Shown here: positions 1 through 7,341 of the stretch, piece after piece | Position numbering within the stretch: the first letter of the stretch is position 1 | How the letters are laid out: each line of letters opens with the position of its first letter | Assembly (NCBI GenBank): GCA_047618505.1 | Contig: JBLHLB010000074.1 | Location: forward strand, 1-13,576 | Reading direction: 5' to 3' | DNA from: JBLHLB01 sp047618505 | GTDB taxonomy: Bacteria; Planctomycetota; UBA1135; GCA-002686595 | DNA: 13,576 nucleotides | Program-made: the position numbers and the translations under genes | Notes under the pieces: generated by a model | What the model saw: the letters and a program-made list of their open reading frames with translations, nothing else | Databases searched by the model: none | Told to the model about the DNA's origin: nothing

Positions 1-1015
1 GGCCGCCGCTCAAGGCCAGAGCCTCGGGATCCCGAACGAGCGCCAGACTCACGAGTTCGCGCTCAAATTCGAAGAGTCTTCGCTCGCCGAAAGTCAGGAG
101 GTCCTGGGTCGTGAAGAGGTGAGGAATTCGAAGCCACAGCGCCCGCGCCAATTCGGTTCCGCTGGATTGTGGTGCTAACTTGGCAAGGGCGATTAGACGT
201 TTCCCTGGGAGGGGGCCAATGAAACGTGCATCCATGGATGCGATGACCTCTCCTTGGAAGAAAGGCCATGACTCGGGGCGTTCGCCGAGGGCGGCCAGGA
301 TCTCCCCTTGGATCTGCCCCGTTCTGGTTGCCTCCCAGGGGCCCGTGTAGAAGCCAGGTGGCTCCTCGAACACCATGGAGGCCAGGGGTTCGACGGCGAT
401 GGGGGACCGCTTGGTGTCCAAGTCGGCGATAAGGGGGTCCGGAGTTTCCAATTCGGGCTGCTCATTCCCTGGGCCACCTTCGCCCGCGGCCCCTTCGCCA
501 TCGGCGATGAAAGGGGATTCTGGACCTTCATTTGGTCCACCTTGGTTGCGGTCTCTGCTGTTCCAAAGGAGGACCCATGCAAGGGCGCCTGCAAGGATCA
601 AGAAGAGTGCCGCGGCGGCGATTCTTCGATGTTCGACGGGAATCCAACCCTGGGGGGGCCGCGCCCGGGGGCCGGGGCGATTGGATGCTCTCGATTTCCT
701 GCGGACTCCCCTGGATTGGCCCCTGAATTGGCCGGTTGCTTGCCCACCGGCCTGACCCTGTGCCCGGGCGCTGTGATCTCGCGAGGAGTTCCCGGAAGCG
801 TTCTCGTTGATGGCCAGGCCTGAGATGTCCTGACCGCGTTCTCCGCGGGCATGCGCTGCCCTGACGATTGCCACCATATCTGGACCACGATGGCGACTTC
901 CCCCTTGGGAGCGCCCACGGGCTAACTCCTCAAGGGCGAACTCGAGCAATCGGTCGCCGGCATCAAGCGGCCCCTTCTCGGATCCCGGGTCCTTCTTCTT
1001 CGGCGGTGAGGTCAT
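1..1015 (-). CDS. Single-pass membrane protein, candidate anti-sigma factor (partial, runs off left edge)
   Basis: Reading the minus strand from the ATG at 1015 gives 338 codons without a stop up to the window edge, so the C-terminus is missing. The ATG overlaps the stop of the ECF sigma gene as ATGA, which implies translational coupling. The first 130 residues are hydrophilic. They include a short acidic helix-like stretch (about 19-33), a Gly/Gln-rich low-complexity run (about 86-103) and a strongly basic patch just before the membrane (about 104-120). One hydrophobic segment follows at about 132-151. After it come an acidic Gly/Pro/Glu-rich linker (about 157-200) and a more ordered region to the edge. 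The basic side suggests the N-terminus is cytoplasmic and the C-terminus periplasmic. I see no Zn-binding HxxxCxxC anti-sigma motif, and the family is not recognised from sequence. The anti-sigma role is inferred from position and topology. Shorter open frames on either strand here are shadows of this gene. Confidence 0.72.
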   Translation of the reverse strand, partial: MTSPPKKKDPGSEKGPLDAGDRLLEFALEELARGRSQGGSRHRGPDMVAIVRAAHARGERGQDISGLAINENASGNSSRDHSARAQGQAGGQATGQFRGQSRGVRRKSRASNRPGPRARPPQGWIPVEHRRIAAAALFLILAGALAWVLLWNSRDRNQGGPNEGPESPFIADGEGAAGEGGPGNEQPELETPDPLIADLDTKRSPIAVEPLASMVFEEPPGFYTGPWEATRTGQIQGEILAALGERPESWPFFQGEVIASMDARFIGPLPGKRLIALAKLAPQSSGTELARALWLRIPHLFTTQDLLTFGERRLFEFERELVSLALVRDPEALALSGG

Positions 1016-1548
1016 TCGGCCACCGCCCGCTCTACACATACTCTGAGGCGTGCCCGGGTCCTGATCAGGATCGACTTGATCCCACCTTCCGAGAGACCCA
1101 GGCGAGCGCATATTGCATCGCGCTGCAGGCCCTCGTGGTAGCGCAGACGGATGACCTCAGCTGGGCGGCCGGTCAGGAGTCGCACGCAGTCCCGCAGAGC
1201 TCCAATGAAGCCTGAACCTTGATCCTGGCCCTCAAAGATCAACCAGGCTGCCTCGGCCGCGCCGGCCTCTAGGGCCAGGGGTCGTCTACGATCACGCTGC
1301 ATAGACTTCAGAAACAGGTGACGAGCTACCTTGCGCAGGTAGGCCGCCGTCTGGAGGTCCGAGCGGTGCTCAAAAGAGGATGTGAATACGGACAAAAACA
1401 CGTCTTGGCAGACGTCATCCACGAAATGGCCGGGGCACCCCAGGTAACGGAGGAAGCCCCGCACCATGCTCTGGTGCGTCTTGACCAACTCCTCGAGGAG
1501 TGAGTCTTGGGTCGGGGAAAGGGCCATCGTGGTGTGGTTGCAGTCCAC
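1012..1548 (-). CDS. ECF-family RNA polymerase sigma factor (sigma-70 family)
   Basis: This 178-residue protein has the two-domain layout and typical length of extracytoplasmic function sigma factors. Region 2 covers about residues 18-88. It contains the acidic core-binding helix DDVCQDVFLSVF (44-55) and the basic -10-recognition part around AYLRKVARHLFLKS (69-82), followed by RDRRRP. Region 4 covers about 115-172, with the helix-turn-helix in RDAICARLGLSEGGIKSIL (143-161). Such proteins direct RNA polymerase to a specific promoter set, usually after release from a membrane anti-sigma factor. The gene directly downstream, overlapping by ATGA, encodes a one-helix membrane protein that fits that partner. 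The start is a GTG at 1548 with only a weak G-rich upstream stretch; an ATG at 1527 (residue 8) is an alternative. No extra C-terminal domain is present. The family assignment is firm; the exact ECF group is not determined. Confidence 0.93.
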   Translation of the reverse strand: MDCNHTTMALSPTQDSLLEELVKTHQSMVRGFLRYLGCPGHFVDDVCQDVFLSVFTSSFEHRSDLQTAAYLRKVARHLFLKSMQRDRRRPLALEAGAAEAAWLIFEGQDQGSGFIGALRDCVRLLTGRPAEVIRLRYHEGLQRDAICARLGLSEGGIKSILIRTRARLRVCVERAVAE

Positions 1549-1722
1549 TCGCTGCCCCGAGGGTCGCAGAGATCCCTGGTTTTTTCTAATTCCGGGAGCA
1601 GATGAGGAGGGCAGGAGGCGAATCTTACGGGGAGCTATCCGGCCTATGGTCCCTGTGATGCTCCTTGCTTCACCGGGCTCAGGCCGCCGGATTCTCGGCC
1701 CTGGGGCCTGTGGTTGGGGATC

Positions 1723-1747
1723 GGAACCTCACCGATCTGCTAGCGTT
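1723..1747 (+). promoter_or_regulatory. Candidate ECF-type promoter (GGAAC-N16-CGTT)
   Basis: GGAAC at 1723-1727 and CGTT at 1744-1747 are separated by exactly 16 bases, the spacing and style of many ECF-sigma promoters. It points toward the lipoprotein gene, whose ATG is 95 bases downstream, and lies beside an ECF sigma gene. Such short motifs arise by chance in GC-rich DNA, so this is a hypothesis only. Confidence 0.25.
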
Positions 1748-1830
1748 CGGGGTGTGAGGCTTTATTCAATGGGGCCTCTCGGCATAGAATCTTTGCGACA
1801 TGTTCGTGACCGACCCTGGGTCTACCTCCT

Positions 1831-1834
1831 AGGA
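1831..1834 (+). promoter_or_regulatory. Ribosome binding site fixing the lipoprotein start
   Basis: AGGA with a 7-base spacer precedes the ATG at 1842. This supports that start over the in-frame ATG at 1866, even though it gives the lipoprotein an unusually long n-region. Confidence 0.5.
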
Positions 1835-1841
1835 CCCTCCC

Positions 1842-4800
1842 ATGAAATCTCCCTTAGCCAAGACCATGGCCGCCCCCCTCCCCTCGATTTCCACAGCCTC
1901 CGTCGAATCCCCCCGGCGCTCCGGAAGCTGGGCTCAAAAGCGCTCTTCCAGGTTGACCGTCCTGGGTGCTGCAGCTGGGCTGTTGTTCCTAGGCTCCTGC
2001 AACATTGGGGGAGGAAATTCCGGCACTAGCCTGCCCCCCGGATCCGAGCAAGATAAGCCCGGTGGTGACGGGACCTTCTTCGTCGATCCGAACAGCGGGG
2101 GTCGATCCAACCGACTCTCCATCGAAGAGATCACCTGGGGGCGCCTGGTTGATGTTTACGCCCTCGATGATGTCATGACGGGCGACGTGGAGGCGAGCCC
2201 ACGCTTCCGCGACTTTGTGATCGACGAGAGCGTGGTAACGAACACGGTTGATTTCGTACTGGAAACGAACCCCGCTACCCAGCGCACAAGTCTCGTCATT
2301 CAACGTGAATATGACGACGCAATCTCAACCCCGAGCTTCTCGGATCTTCTGATCCAAGCGTCATCGAACCTGCCGATCTTTAGCGAGAAGGCCGATGATG
2401 GCACCTCCGTGGGTCCTTTCTCGCAGATGCCGCGCAACGCCTGTCTGGTGATTCGCACCAATGACCTGCTGGACGATGGGCAGGAAGCCATCGACGATCT
2501 GGCGTCAACTGTTCAAGTCAAGACGAGCTATCCGCCGCAGTTCCCCTATGAGGCCCGGCTGCTCTTTGATCCGAACCACGGAGACATCAGCAGCGGCGAA
2601 TTCCACAGCACGCGTGTCCTGGTCGACATGACGATCTCCGACATCGAGGCCGAGGATCTTGGGTCTCTAATTGCTCCCAACCTCCTCGGTTTGCCCTCAT
2701 CCCTTGTGGTTTCCGGTGACCCCAACGTATCCATCCGTATCCCCACGGTGGAGGACTTCTCCATTGGTCAGTTCTCCCTGCTGCGCAACCTGCGGGGCAA
2801 GGAAATGGACAACACCGACAACGGGCCTACGGCGAACAACAGCACCCTGGACGTTGTCCGAGCTTTCCGCTCTGGGAATTCAGCGGACCTGAACAACGGA
2901 TTCCTCTTCGACACCCAGCGGCCCGAGGTTGTGGGTGCCTTTTCACTGGTTGTAGATAGCGCCATCAATGACGTCTCAGGCGAAGCTGGCTTCGATTTCC
3001 TGCTGGATATCACCTACCAGACCGTGTGTCAATCGGCCATTTTTGCCGGTGACGTCCTTGAAATCGGTAATGGCCAATTCCTTGAGGTCACCGAAGATGG
3101 CATTGCGCCGGTCGGAAGTGTTGCCGCAGGGATCCGCGCGCGACTCCTGACCTCCAGCCCCCTGCTGACGGTGTCGGATCTGGTCGGAGCGGGCCTGCGA
3201 CGGACACCCTACGATCCCTTTGACGTGGTGATCGAGTCCTCCTGCTGGCTGTCTTTCCTGCCTGTCCCCGCCTCCTATCCGCCGGTGGATATCCTGCCCG
3301 GAACCCAGGTTCAGGTGCGCTTCTCGGAGCCCATGGACCCCGATACGGTGTCTGCCTACGAGACCCTGCAGGTCTTCCGTAGTGGCGGTGCCGCGAACCC
3401 CGCTGTCGACACCGTCGCTGGAGTCCAATCTCCTTCGACGGACCTTCGGACTTTCAGCTTTATCCCGTCATTACCCTATGCCCATAGCGGCGACAGTCGA
3501 TCCTATGACGTCGTGATGCTCGCGGGTCTTGAGGGTGTTCGCGACCTTGCGGGGAACACTGTCGTTGCGGGAATCGATCCGACTTCCTTCTCCATCGACC
3601 CGACGTCGCCTCAGTCTGAGACTGCGGCGCTGACCCTGCGATTCAACGACAGTGATGAGTATCAAGAAGGCGCAGCCAGCGGTGCTCCCGACTTTAGGGG
3701 AACGGTCTTCCCTGACTTTGACCGCGGCGTTGTCCGCCCTCGAAGCCCGGCGCGCTCTAGCTTTACAGTAGACCGGGCCAACCTGAACACGATCCCGGCT
3801 GGCTACGCCCAGCTCGGAACCCCCTTGTTCACTCCGCTCAATCCCATGGGCAGCAAGCTCCAGGCCGTCTGGCGCTACATGGACTTTGGCTTCCTCCTCG
3901 ATGACGAGTCTAAGATCGACCTGGCCGTGGAAGGACTCAACTGGGTGCCCTTTGTTACGTCCCTCCAGGCGGATGTCTTCGAGCGCTTCGAGATTGCCCT
4001 GGCATCCTCGAGTCGAGCCCCTGACCTGACCTTCACGGTCGGCATGATGGGCGCTCCGGACGTCCTCAACTTCCCCAACTCGGGTCTGTTCGATGCTCCC
4101 ACTGTCTTCGATAGCAACCTTCAGGGTGGCACCAACGGACAGGAAGTCGTCCACAACCGTGGTCTCGGCTATCTGATTGATCCCACGAGTCAGTTCACGG
4201 CCACGAACAACGTGAGCATGGTGCCCTATCCCCTAAACAATGTTGCCGGGCCGTTGTCGCTCTTTGAGTGGCGTGACACCAGCGACCACAGCGTTGGTGG
4301 AGCCGAGTCCGGTGGAGTTCCGACTTCCCACGAGATTGGCTTCTACAGCTCCCCCAATGGTTACAACGGTTCGCCTGCCTACACCTACAACGGTGGCTCG
4401 GTGCCGACCATTGGATTGCCTCTCCTGATGGAGTTCCGCTGCTTCCCCTCTGACTCAGCGCTTGGCTTGAACTCCGTGATGGGGATCATTGCCCTTCCGA
4501 ACGGGTCAGCCCTGGCGGCCGGTAACCTCCGGCCCTTCTTCCGCGCCTTCGCGGATGGTGGTCGCGATCAGTTCGGCGCGGAAGTGCGCTTGGACCCCGA
4601 CCTGCAAGATGTGCCCACAGGTGGATTCAACCCCCTGAGCCTCCCCCCTGGATTGGTGACACCGTCTGCGGACAATGTCTTCTACCCGGGTCAGCTCGAC
4701 ACGGTGATCACCACCAGTCGCTTGCATACGATGTATCTCGATTCCGAGTTCTCATCGCCTGACTACCTGCCGGCCTCTGCTGAGCCTGGTCCGTCGATAC

Positions 4801-5081
4801 AGCCCGCGGGGACTGGCCTCGTGTTTGAGTACCGCGGAGCTACTTCCTTCACAGCCACGGGCAATGCGGAGTTTGATACCTCCACCATGGATCCCTATGG
4901 CGACCCCACCAATGGTGGCGGTACGGTGAATTACTTCTCGGGAACCTCGGCTTTCTCCCTCGATGTCAATGACTTCGACGGGGCGGCATTCCTGCAGATC
5001 CAAGTGACCTTCATCAATAACGTGACGAGTGGGCAGTCTCCGGAACTGTCGACCTTGGTTCTTCCCTACGGAGAACTCTAG
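1842..5081 (+). CDS. Large secreted lipoprotein with bacterial Ig-like (SbsA-type) domain
   Basis: This 1079-residue protein starts with a long Ser/Pro/Arg-rich n-region, then a hydrophobic core (about 38-50) and the lipobox LGSC with the lipidation cysteine at residue 53. A Gly/Ser/Pro-rich tether follows. It is therefore expected to be an envelope-anchored lipoprotein. Residues about 480-583 match the SbsA-type (Big_5) Ig-like fold seen in S-layer and adhesin-like proteins: PGTQVQVRFSEPMDPDTV at the start, a beta-rich middle, and RDLAGNTV near the end. The flanking regions are rich in Asp, Asn, Gly, Ser and Thr with alternating hydrophobics, typical of extracellular beta structure, but I cannot assign them to a family. 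Asp-rich segments could bind calcium, which is inference. The stop codon abuts the start of the following oxidoreductase gene, so the two are probably co-transcribed. The upstream sigma/anti-sigma pair may regulate it. Structural or adhesive function is a guess; no catalytic motif was seen. Confidence 0.88.
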   Translation: MKSPLAKTMAAPLPSISTASVESPRRSGSWAQKRSSRLTVLGAAAGLLFLGSCNIGGGNSGTSLPPGSEQDKPGGDGTFFVDPNSGGRSNRLSIEEITWGRLVDVYALDDVMTGDVEASPRFRDFVIDESVVTNTVDFVLETNPATQRTSLVIQREYDDAISTPSFSDLLIQASSNLPIFSEKADDGTSVGPFSQMPRNACLVIRTNDLLDDGQEAIDDLASTVQVKTSYPPQFPYEARLLFDPNHGDISSGEFHSTRVLVDMTISDIEAEDLGSLIAPNLLGLPSSLVVSGDPNVSIRIPTVEDFSIGQFSLLRNLRGKEMDNTDNGPTANNSTLDVVRAFRSGNSADLNNGFLFDTQRPEVVGAFSLVVDSAINDVSGEAGFDFLLDITYQTVCQSAIFAGDVLEIGNGQFLEVTEDGIAPVGSVAAGIRARLLTSSPLLTVSDLVGAGLRRTPYDPFDVVIESSCWLSFLPVPASYPPVDILPGTQVQVRFSEPMDPDTVSAYETLQVFRSGGAANPAVDTVAGVQSPSTDLRTFSFIPSLPYAHSGDSRSYDVVMLAGLEGVRDLAGNTVVAGIDPTSFSIDPTSPQSETAALTLRFNDSDEYQEGAASGAPDFRGTVFPDFDRGVVRPRSPARSSFTVDRANLNTIPAGYAQLGTPLFTPLNPMGSKLQAVWRYMDFGFLLDDESKIDLAVEGLNWVPFVTSLQADVFERFEIALASSSRAPDLTFTVGMMGAPDVLNFPNSGLFDAPTVFDSNLQGGTNGQEVVHNRGLGYLIDPTSQFTATNNVSMVPYPLNNVAGPLSLFEWRDTSDHSVGGAESGGVPTSHEIGFYSSPNGYNGSPAYTYNGGSVPTIGLPLLMEFRCFPSDSALGLNSVMGIIALPNGSALAAGNLRPFFRAFADGGRDQFGAEVRLDPDLQDVPTGGFNPLSLPPGLVTPSADNVFYPGQLDTVITTSRLHTMYLDSEFSSPDYLPASAEPGPSIQPAGTGLVFEYRGATSFTATGNAEFDTSTMDPYGDPTNGGGTVNYFSGTSAFSLDVNDFDGAAFLQIQVTFINNVTSGQSPELSTLVLPYGEL
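5070..5073 (+). promoter_or_regulatory. Ribosome binding site for the GTG start of the oxidoreductase
   Basis: GGAG lies inside the last codons of the lipoprotein gene, 8 bases before a GTG that directly follows the lipoprotein TAG. It supports the start at 5082 and translational coupling. An in-frame GTG at 5145, preceded by a G-run, is the alternative start. Confidence 0.5.
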
Positions 5082-6311
5082 GTGGAGGAACAGGGCCCCG
5101 CTGGGGGGGCCCATTCTGAGCATCGCGCGGGGGGGGACCTCCGCGTGGGTTTAGTGGGCGCGGGCTTCCTGGCGGAGACTCGCGCCCGTTGCTGGGCGCG
5201 CGTGCCCGGCGCCAGAATCGTTGCGGTGAGCGCCCGGGGAAGCGAACGAGCAGAGACCTTCGCAAAGCGCTGGGGGATTCCGTCCGTTGAGGAGACCAGC
5301 CAGGGCCTCTCCGGACGAAGCGATGTTGACTTGGTTGACCTCTGCGTCCCCAACTTGGCGCATCGTCCCCTGACTGAGGAGGCGGCCGCTGCCGGCAAGC
5401 ATGTGCTTTGCACCAAACCCTTGGCGGCCTACCACGGTCAGGATTTGAAGCAGGGTTTTGAAGAGTCGGAGATTGCCGCCCGGGATCCCCACGAGAAATT
5501 GTCTGTGGCAGTGGGCGACGCCCAGGCCATGGTGGACGCCACATCGAAGGCGGGTGTTCGACTCTTTTACGGCGAGAACTGGATCTTCGCTCCGGCCATC
5601 CGCCGGGCCGCTGAACTGCTACTTGCCTCCGGTGGTGCCCTCCTTGAAATGCGCGGTTGGGAGTGCCACAAGGGCTCCCATTCGCCCTACGCGAAGAGCT
5701 GGTCCACAGCTGGAGGAGGTGCGTTGCTGCGCCTCGCTGCCCATCCTGTTGGAACCATGCTGTACCTGAAGCGATTGGAGGGAGAGAAGCGCCTGGGGCG
5801 GGCCATACGCCCCGTTTCGGTGACTGGGGAGGTTGCTGATTTGACCCAGGTGGAGGGGCTCACCGACGAGAACACCATGGTCTCCCGTGGTTGGGTAGAC
5901 GTGGAGAATTGGGGCTGTGTGGTGATCCGTTTTGACGATGGCTCGCGTGGAATCGCCTATGGCAGCGACAATGCCCTTGGGGGAATGGAGAGCAAGATCG
6001 AGCTCTATGCTTCGAATCACCACATGAAGTGCAATCTGAGTCCAAACGACATGCTGCGGGCCTACGCACCCGACGGACAGGTCTTTGGGGAGCAGTACAT
6101 CATGGAGAAAACGGACACCTCGGCGGGCTGGTCAACCCCCATGCCCGATGAGGACTGGACCTCTGGACAACAGCCCATGTGTGCTGCGATTGCTGATGCA
6201 TTGCGCACCAACTCAGCCTGCGGCGCCGATGGTGCACTGGGCGTCGAGACTACACGTGTGCTTTACTCCGCCTATATATCGGCCCATGCAGGCCGGCGCG
6301 TAGACATCTAG
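5082..6311 (+). CDS. Gfo/Idh/MocA-family NAD(P)-dependent oxidoreductase
   Basis: This 409-residue protein has the N-terminal Rossmann fold of the family: beta strand plus glycine loop RVGLVGAGFLAE (21-32). The cofactor-proximal motif appears as CTKPLA (110-115), with Thr in place of the common Glu of EKP. In the C-terminal alpha/beta substrate domain, GGGALLRLAAHP (211-222) matches the family's GG...H catalytic region. Members oxidise or reduce hydroxyls of sugars, inositols and NDP-sugars; the substrate here cannot be read from sequence. Residues about 117-148 form a charged insertion between the KP motif and the next helix, where relatives usually have a short turn. The GTG start abuts the lipoprotein stop. 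The first 20 residues are Gly-rich and contain two long G-tracts; translation could instead begin at 5145, but that start would remove the beginning of the first strand. The stop codon lies within the left end of a palindromic element. A likely role is sugar or cyclitol metabolism together with the kinase/nucleotidyltransferase pair encoded opposite. Confidence 0.9.
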   Translation: MEEQGPAGGAHSEHRAGGDLRVGLVGAGFLAETRARCWARVPGARIVAVSARGSERAETFAKRWGIPSVEETSQGLSGRSDVDLVDLCVPNLAHRPLTEEAAAAGKHVLCTKPLAAYHGQDLKQGFEESEIAARDPHEKLSVAVGDAQAMVDATSKAGVRLFYGENWIFAPAIRRAAELLLASGGALLEMRGWECHKGSHSPYAKSWSTAGGGALLRLAAHPVGTMLYLKRLEGEKRLGRAIRPVSVTGEVADLTQVEGLTDENTMVSRGWVDVENWGCVVIRFDDGSRGIAYGSDNALGGMESKIELYASNHHMKCNLSPNDMLRAYAPDGQVFGEQYIMEKTDTSAGWSTPMPDEDWTSGQQPMCAAIADALRTNSACGADGALGVETTRVLYSAYISAHAGRRVDI

Positions 6312-6473
6312 CAGCCCGTTGAAAAACAGCAACTCCTCGCTCGGCCCCCACAAATCGCCTGGCTGCGTTGTCGGAACCACCCGTGTAGGTACAGCTACGC
6401 GGAGAACCCGACGCCTTGCCAGGCAATTTGTGGAGACCAACCGAGAAGCTGCTGTTTTTCAACGGACTGCTAG
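6308..6473. mobile_element. MITE-like long imperfect palindrome with CTAG ends
   Basis: The two ends are near-perfect inverted copies. The left begins CTAGCAGCCCGTTGAAAAAC and the right, reverse-complemented, begins CTAGCAGTCCGTTGAAAAAC; the first 32 positions differ at only three. Pairing continues with more mismatches through the CACAAAT-GCCTGGC blocks to a centre near 6391, where CCGTGTAG (6381-6388) faces CTACGCGG (6395-6402). The whole 166 bases could fold into one long hairpin and encodes no protein. CTAG at both ends may be a target-site duplication; it fits the YTAR target of IS5-type elements, suggesting a non-autonomous relative (inference). The element sits between two convergent genes, and its left CTAG supplies the oxidoreductase TAG stop. 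The GAAAAAC/GTTTTTC ends give T-runs on both strands, so it may also act as a bidirectional terminator. A REP-type repeat is the alternative. Confidence 0.75.
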
Positions 6474-6540
6474 GGGCGTTTGCCTATCTCGTTGGCCTCA
6501 TTGCCCTTCGCTGCGCTGGGCGGATTGCCCTGGCGGAGCG

Positions 6541-7341
6541 CTACTTTGCAGCGAAGATCGCGCGTGCGTGTGCCAAGGATTCCAGGTTGCCGATATCGAA
6601 AGTGCGTCCCTGGAGTTCACGCGCATGGACGCGCCGGCGAGGAACGAGCCAGGCCAGGAAGTGTCCAGGGGCGTCCCGTTCTCCACCTTCGTCGAGGTAC
6701 AACTCGAGTTGCTCTAGAGTGTCGGGGGGCAGGAAGGTGAAGCAGGTCGCGGCTAATTCGCCCTCCGGAACCAAGGGTTTCTCGCGGAAGCGGGTGATAT
6801 GACCCTGGGTGTTGACCAGCGCTTCGCCGTGGCGCTCAGGCGGCATACCACCGGGGATTCGGCGGCACAGGAGCAAGGGTTCAGAAAGCTCCCTGAAGTC
6901 CCTAAGGAAACCGCTGAGGTCCTCTTCGATCAGGTTGTCCCCGGCCAGTACAAGCACATCGTTGTGGGGCCAATGCCGGTGCACCTCCCGCATGCCAAGG
7001 AGGAGATCGAAGAGACCGCCGCAACGATTCTCGTTCTCCGTTGCCCCGTCATTCAGGAGTGTGATGGGCACCTGCTTGCCAAGGGAGTCCGGTAGGTCCT
7101 CGCGCCAAGCTTGAAAGGAACTGTGGAAGCGCGCATTGGTCACGACAACGCAGGAATCAAGTCCGGGCAGGGGCAGAACCCGCTCGAGAATCCGATTCAG
7201 AACCGGTCTTCCACCGACATCGAGCAGCGGTTTCGCTTGATCGCGTGTCAGGGGATAAAGGCGAGTGGCGAAACCCGCGGCCAGGACGACGACGCTCAAG
7301 CCTCGTTTCCCGTGACCGTGGGAGTTGGCTTCATTGGCCAT
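6541..7341 (-). CDS. Sugar-1-phosphate nucleotidyltransferase (NTP_transferase family)
   Basis: This 266-residue protein carries the N-terminal signature of sugar nucleotidyltransferases, LAAGFATRLYPLTRDQAKPL (20-39): the nucleotide-binding Gly/Ala loop with Arg, and the KP that contacts the phosphate. LAGDN (132-136) holds the metal-binding Asp, FREKP (185-189) fits the sugar-binding strand, and FDIGN (248-252) matches the usual C-terminal D-I-G motif. Enzymes of this family transfer a nucleoside monophosphate from an NTP to a sugar-1-phosphate, giving an NDP-sugar and pyrophosphate. There is no left-handed beta-helix acyltransferase extension, so it is the compact single-domain form. The ATG at 7341 overlaps the end of the upstream kinase gene by 11 bases. 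The reading frame stays open further upstream, but the protein family begins close to this ATG. The pairing suggests it uses the kinase product. Specificity for nucleotide and sugar is unknown. Confidence 0.9.
   Translation of the reverse strand: MANEANSHGHGKRGLSVVVLAAGFATRLYPLTRDQAKPLLDVGGRPVLNRILERVLPLPGLDSCVVVTNARFHSSFQAWREDLPDSLGKQVPITLLNDGATENENRCGGLFDLLLGMREVHRHWPHNDVLVLAGDNLIEEDLSGFLRDFRELSEPLLLCRRIPGGMPPERHGEALVNTQGHITRFREKPLVPEGELAATCFTFLPPDTLEQLELYLDEGGERDAPGHFLAWLVPRRRVHARELQGRTFDIGNLESLAHARAIFAAK

Larger units (their letters stand above)
1549..1841. promoter_or_regulatory. Divergent intergenic control region
   Basis: This 293-base gap separates the leftward sigma gene from the rightward lipoprotein gene, so it should hold promoters for both. 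I see no convincing gene in it. Rightward, an ECF-type promoter candidate lies at 1723-1747. A TAGAAT hexamer (1785-1790), close to a sigma-70 -10 box, lies 51 bases before the lipoprotein ATG but has a poor -35 partner (TTATTC, 1762-1767). Leftward, no clear promoter was recognised. A short T-run (around 1579-1584) is present. Confidence 0.5.

Noticed and set aside
308..823. Rightward open frame of 171 codons near the left edge
   Set aside because: It lies antisense to the 338-codon membrane-protein frame that is coupled to the sigma gene; its composition is irregular and no domain is visible.
3471..4154. Leftward open frame of 227 codons inside the large lipoprotein gene
   Set aside because: Fully antisense to a well-supported gene; long shadow frames are expected in GC-rich DNA, and the translation shows no motif or ribosome site.
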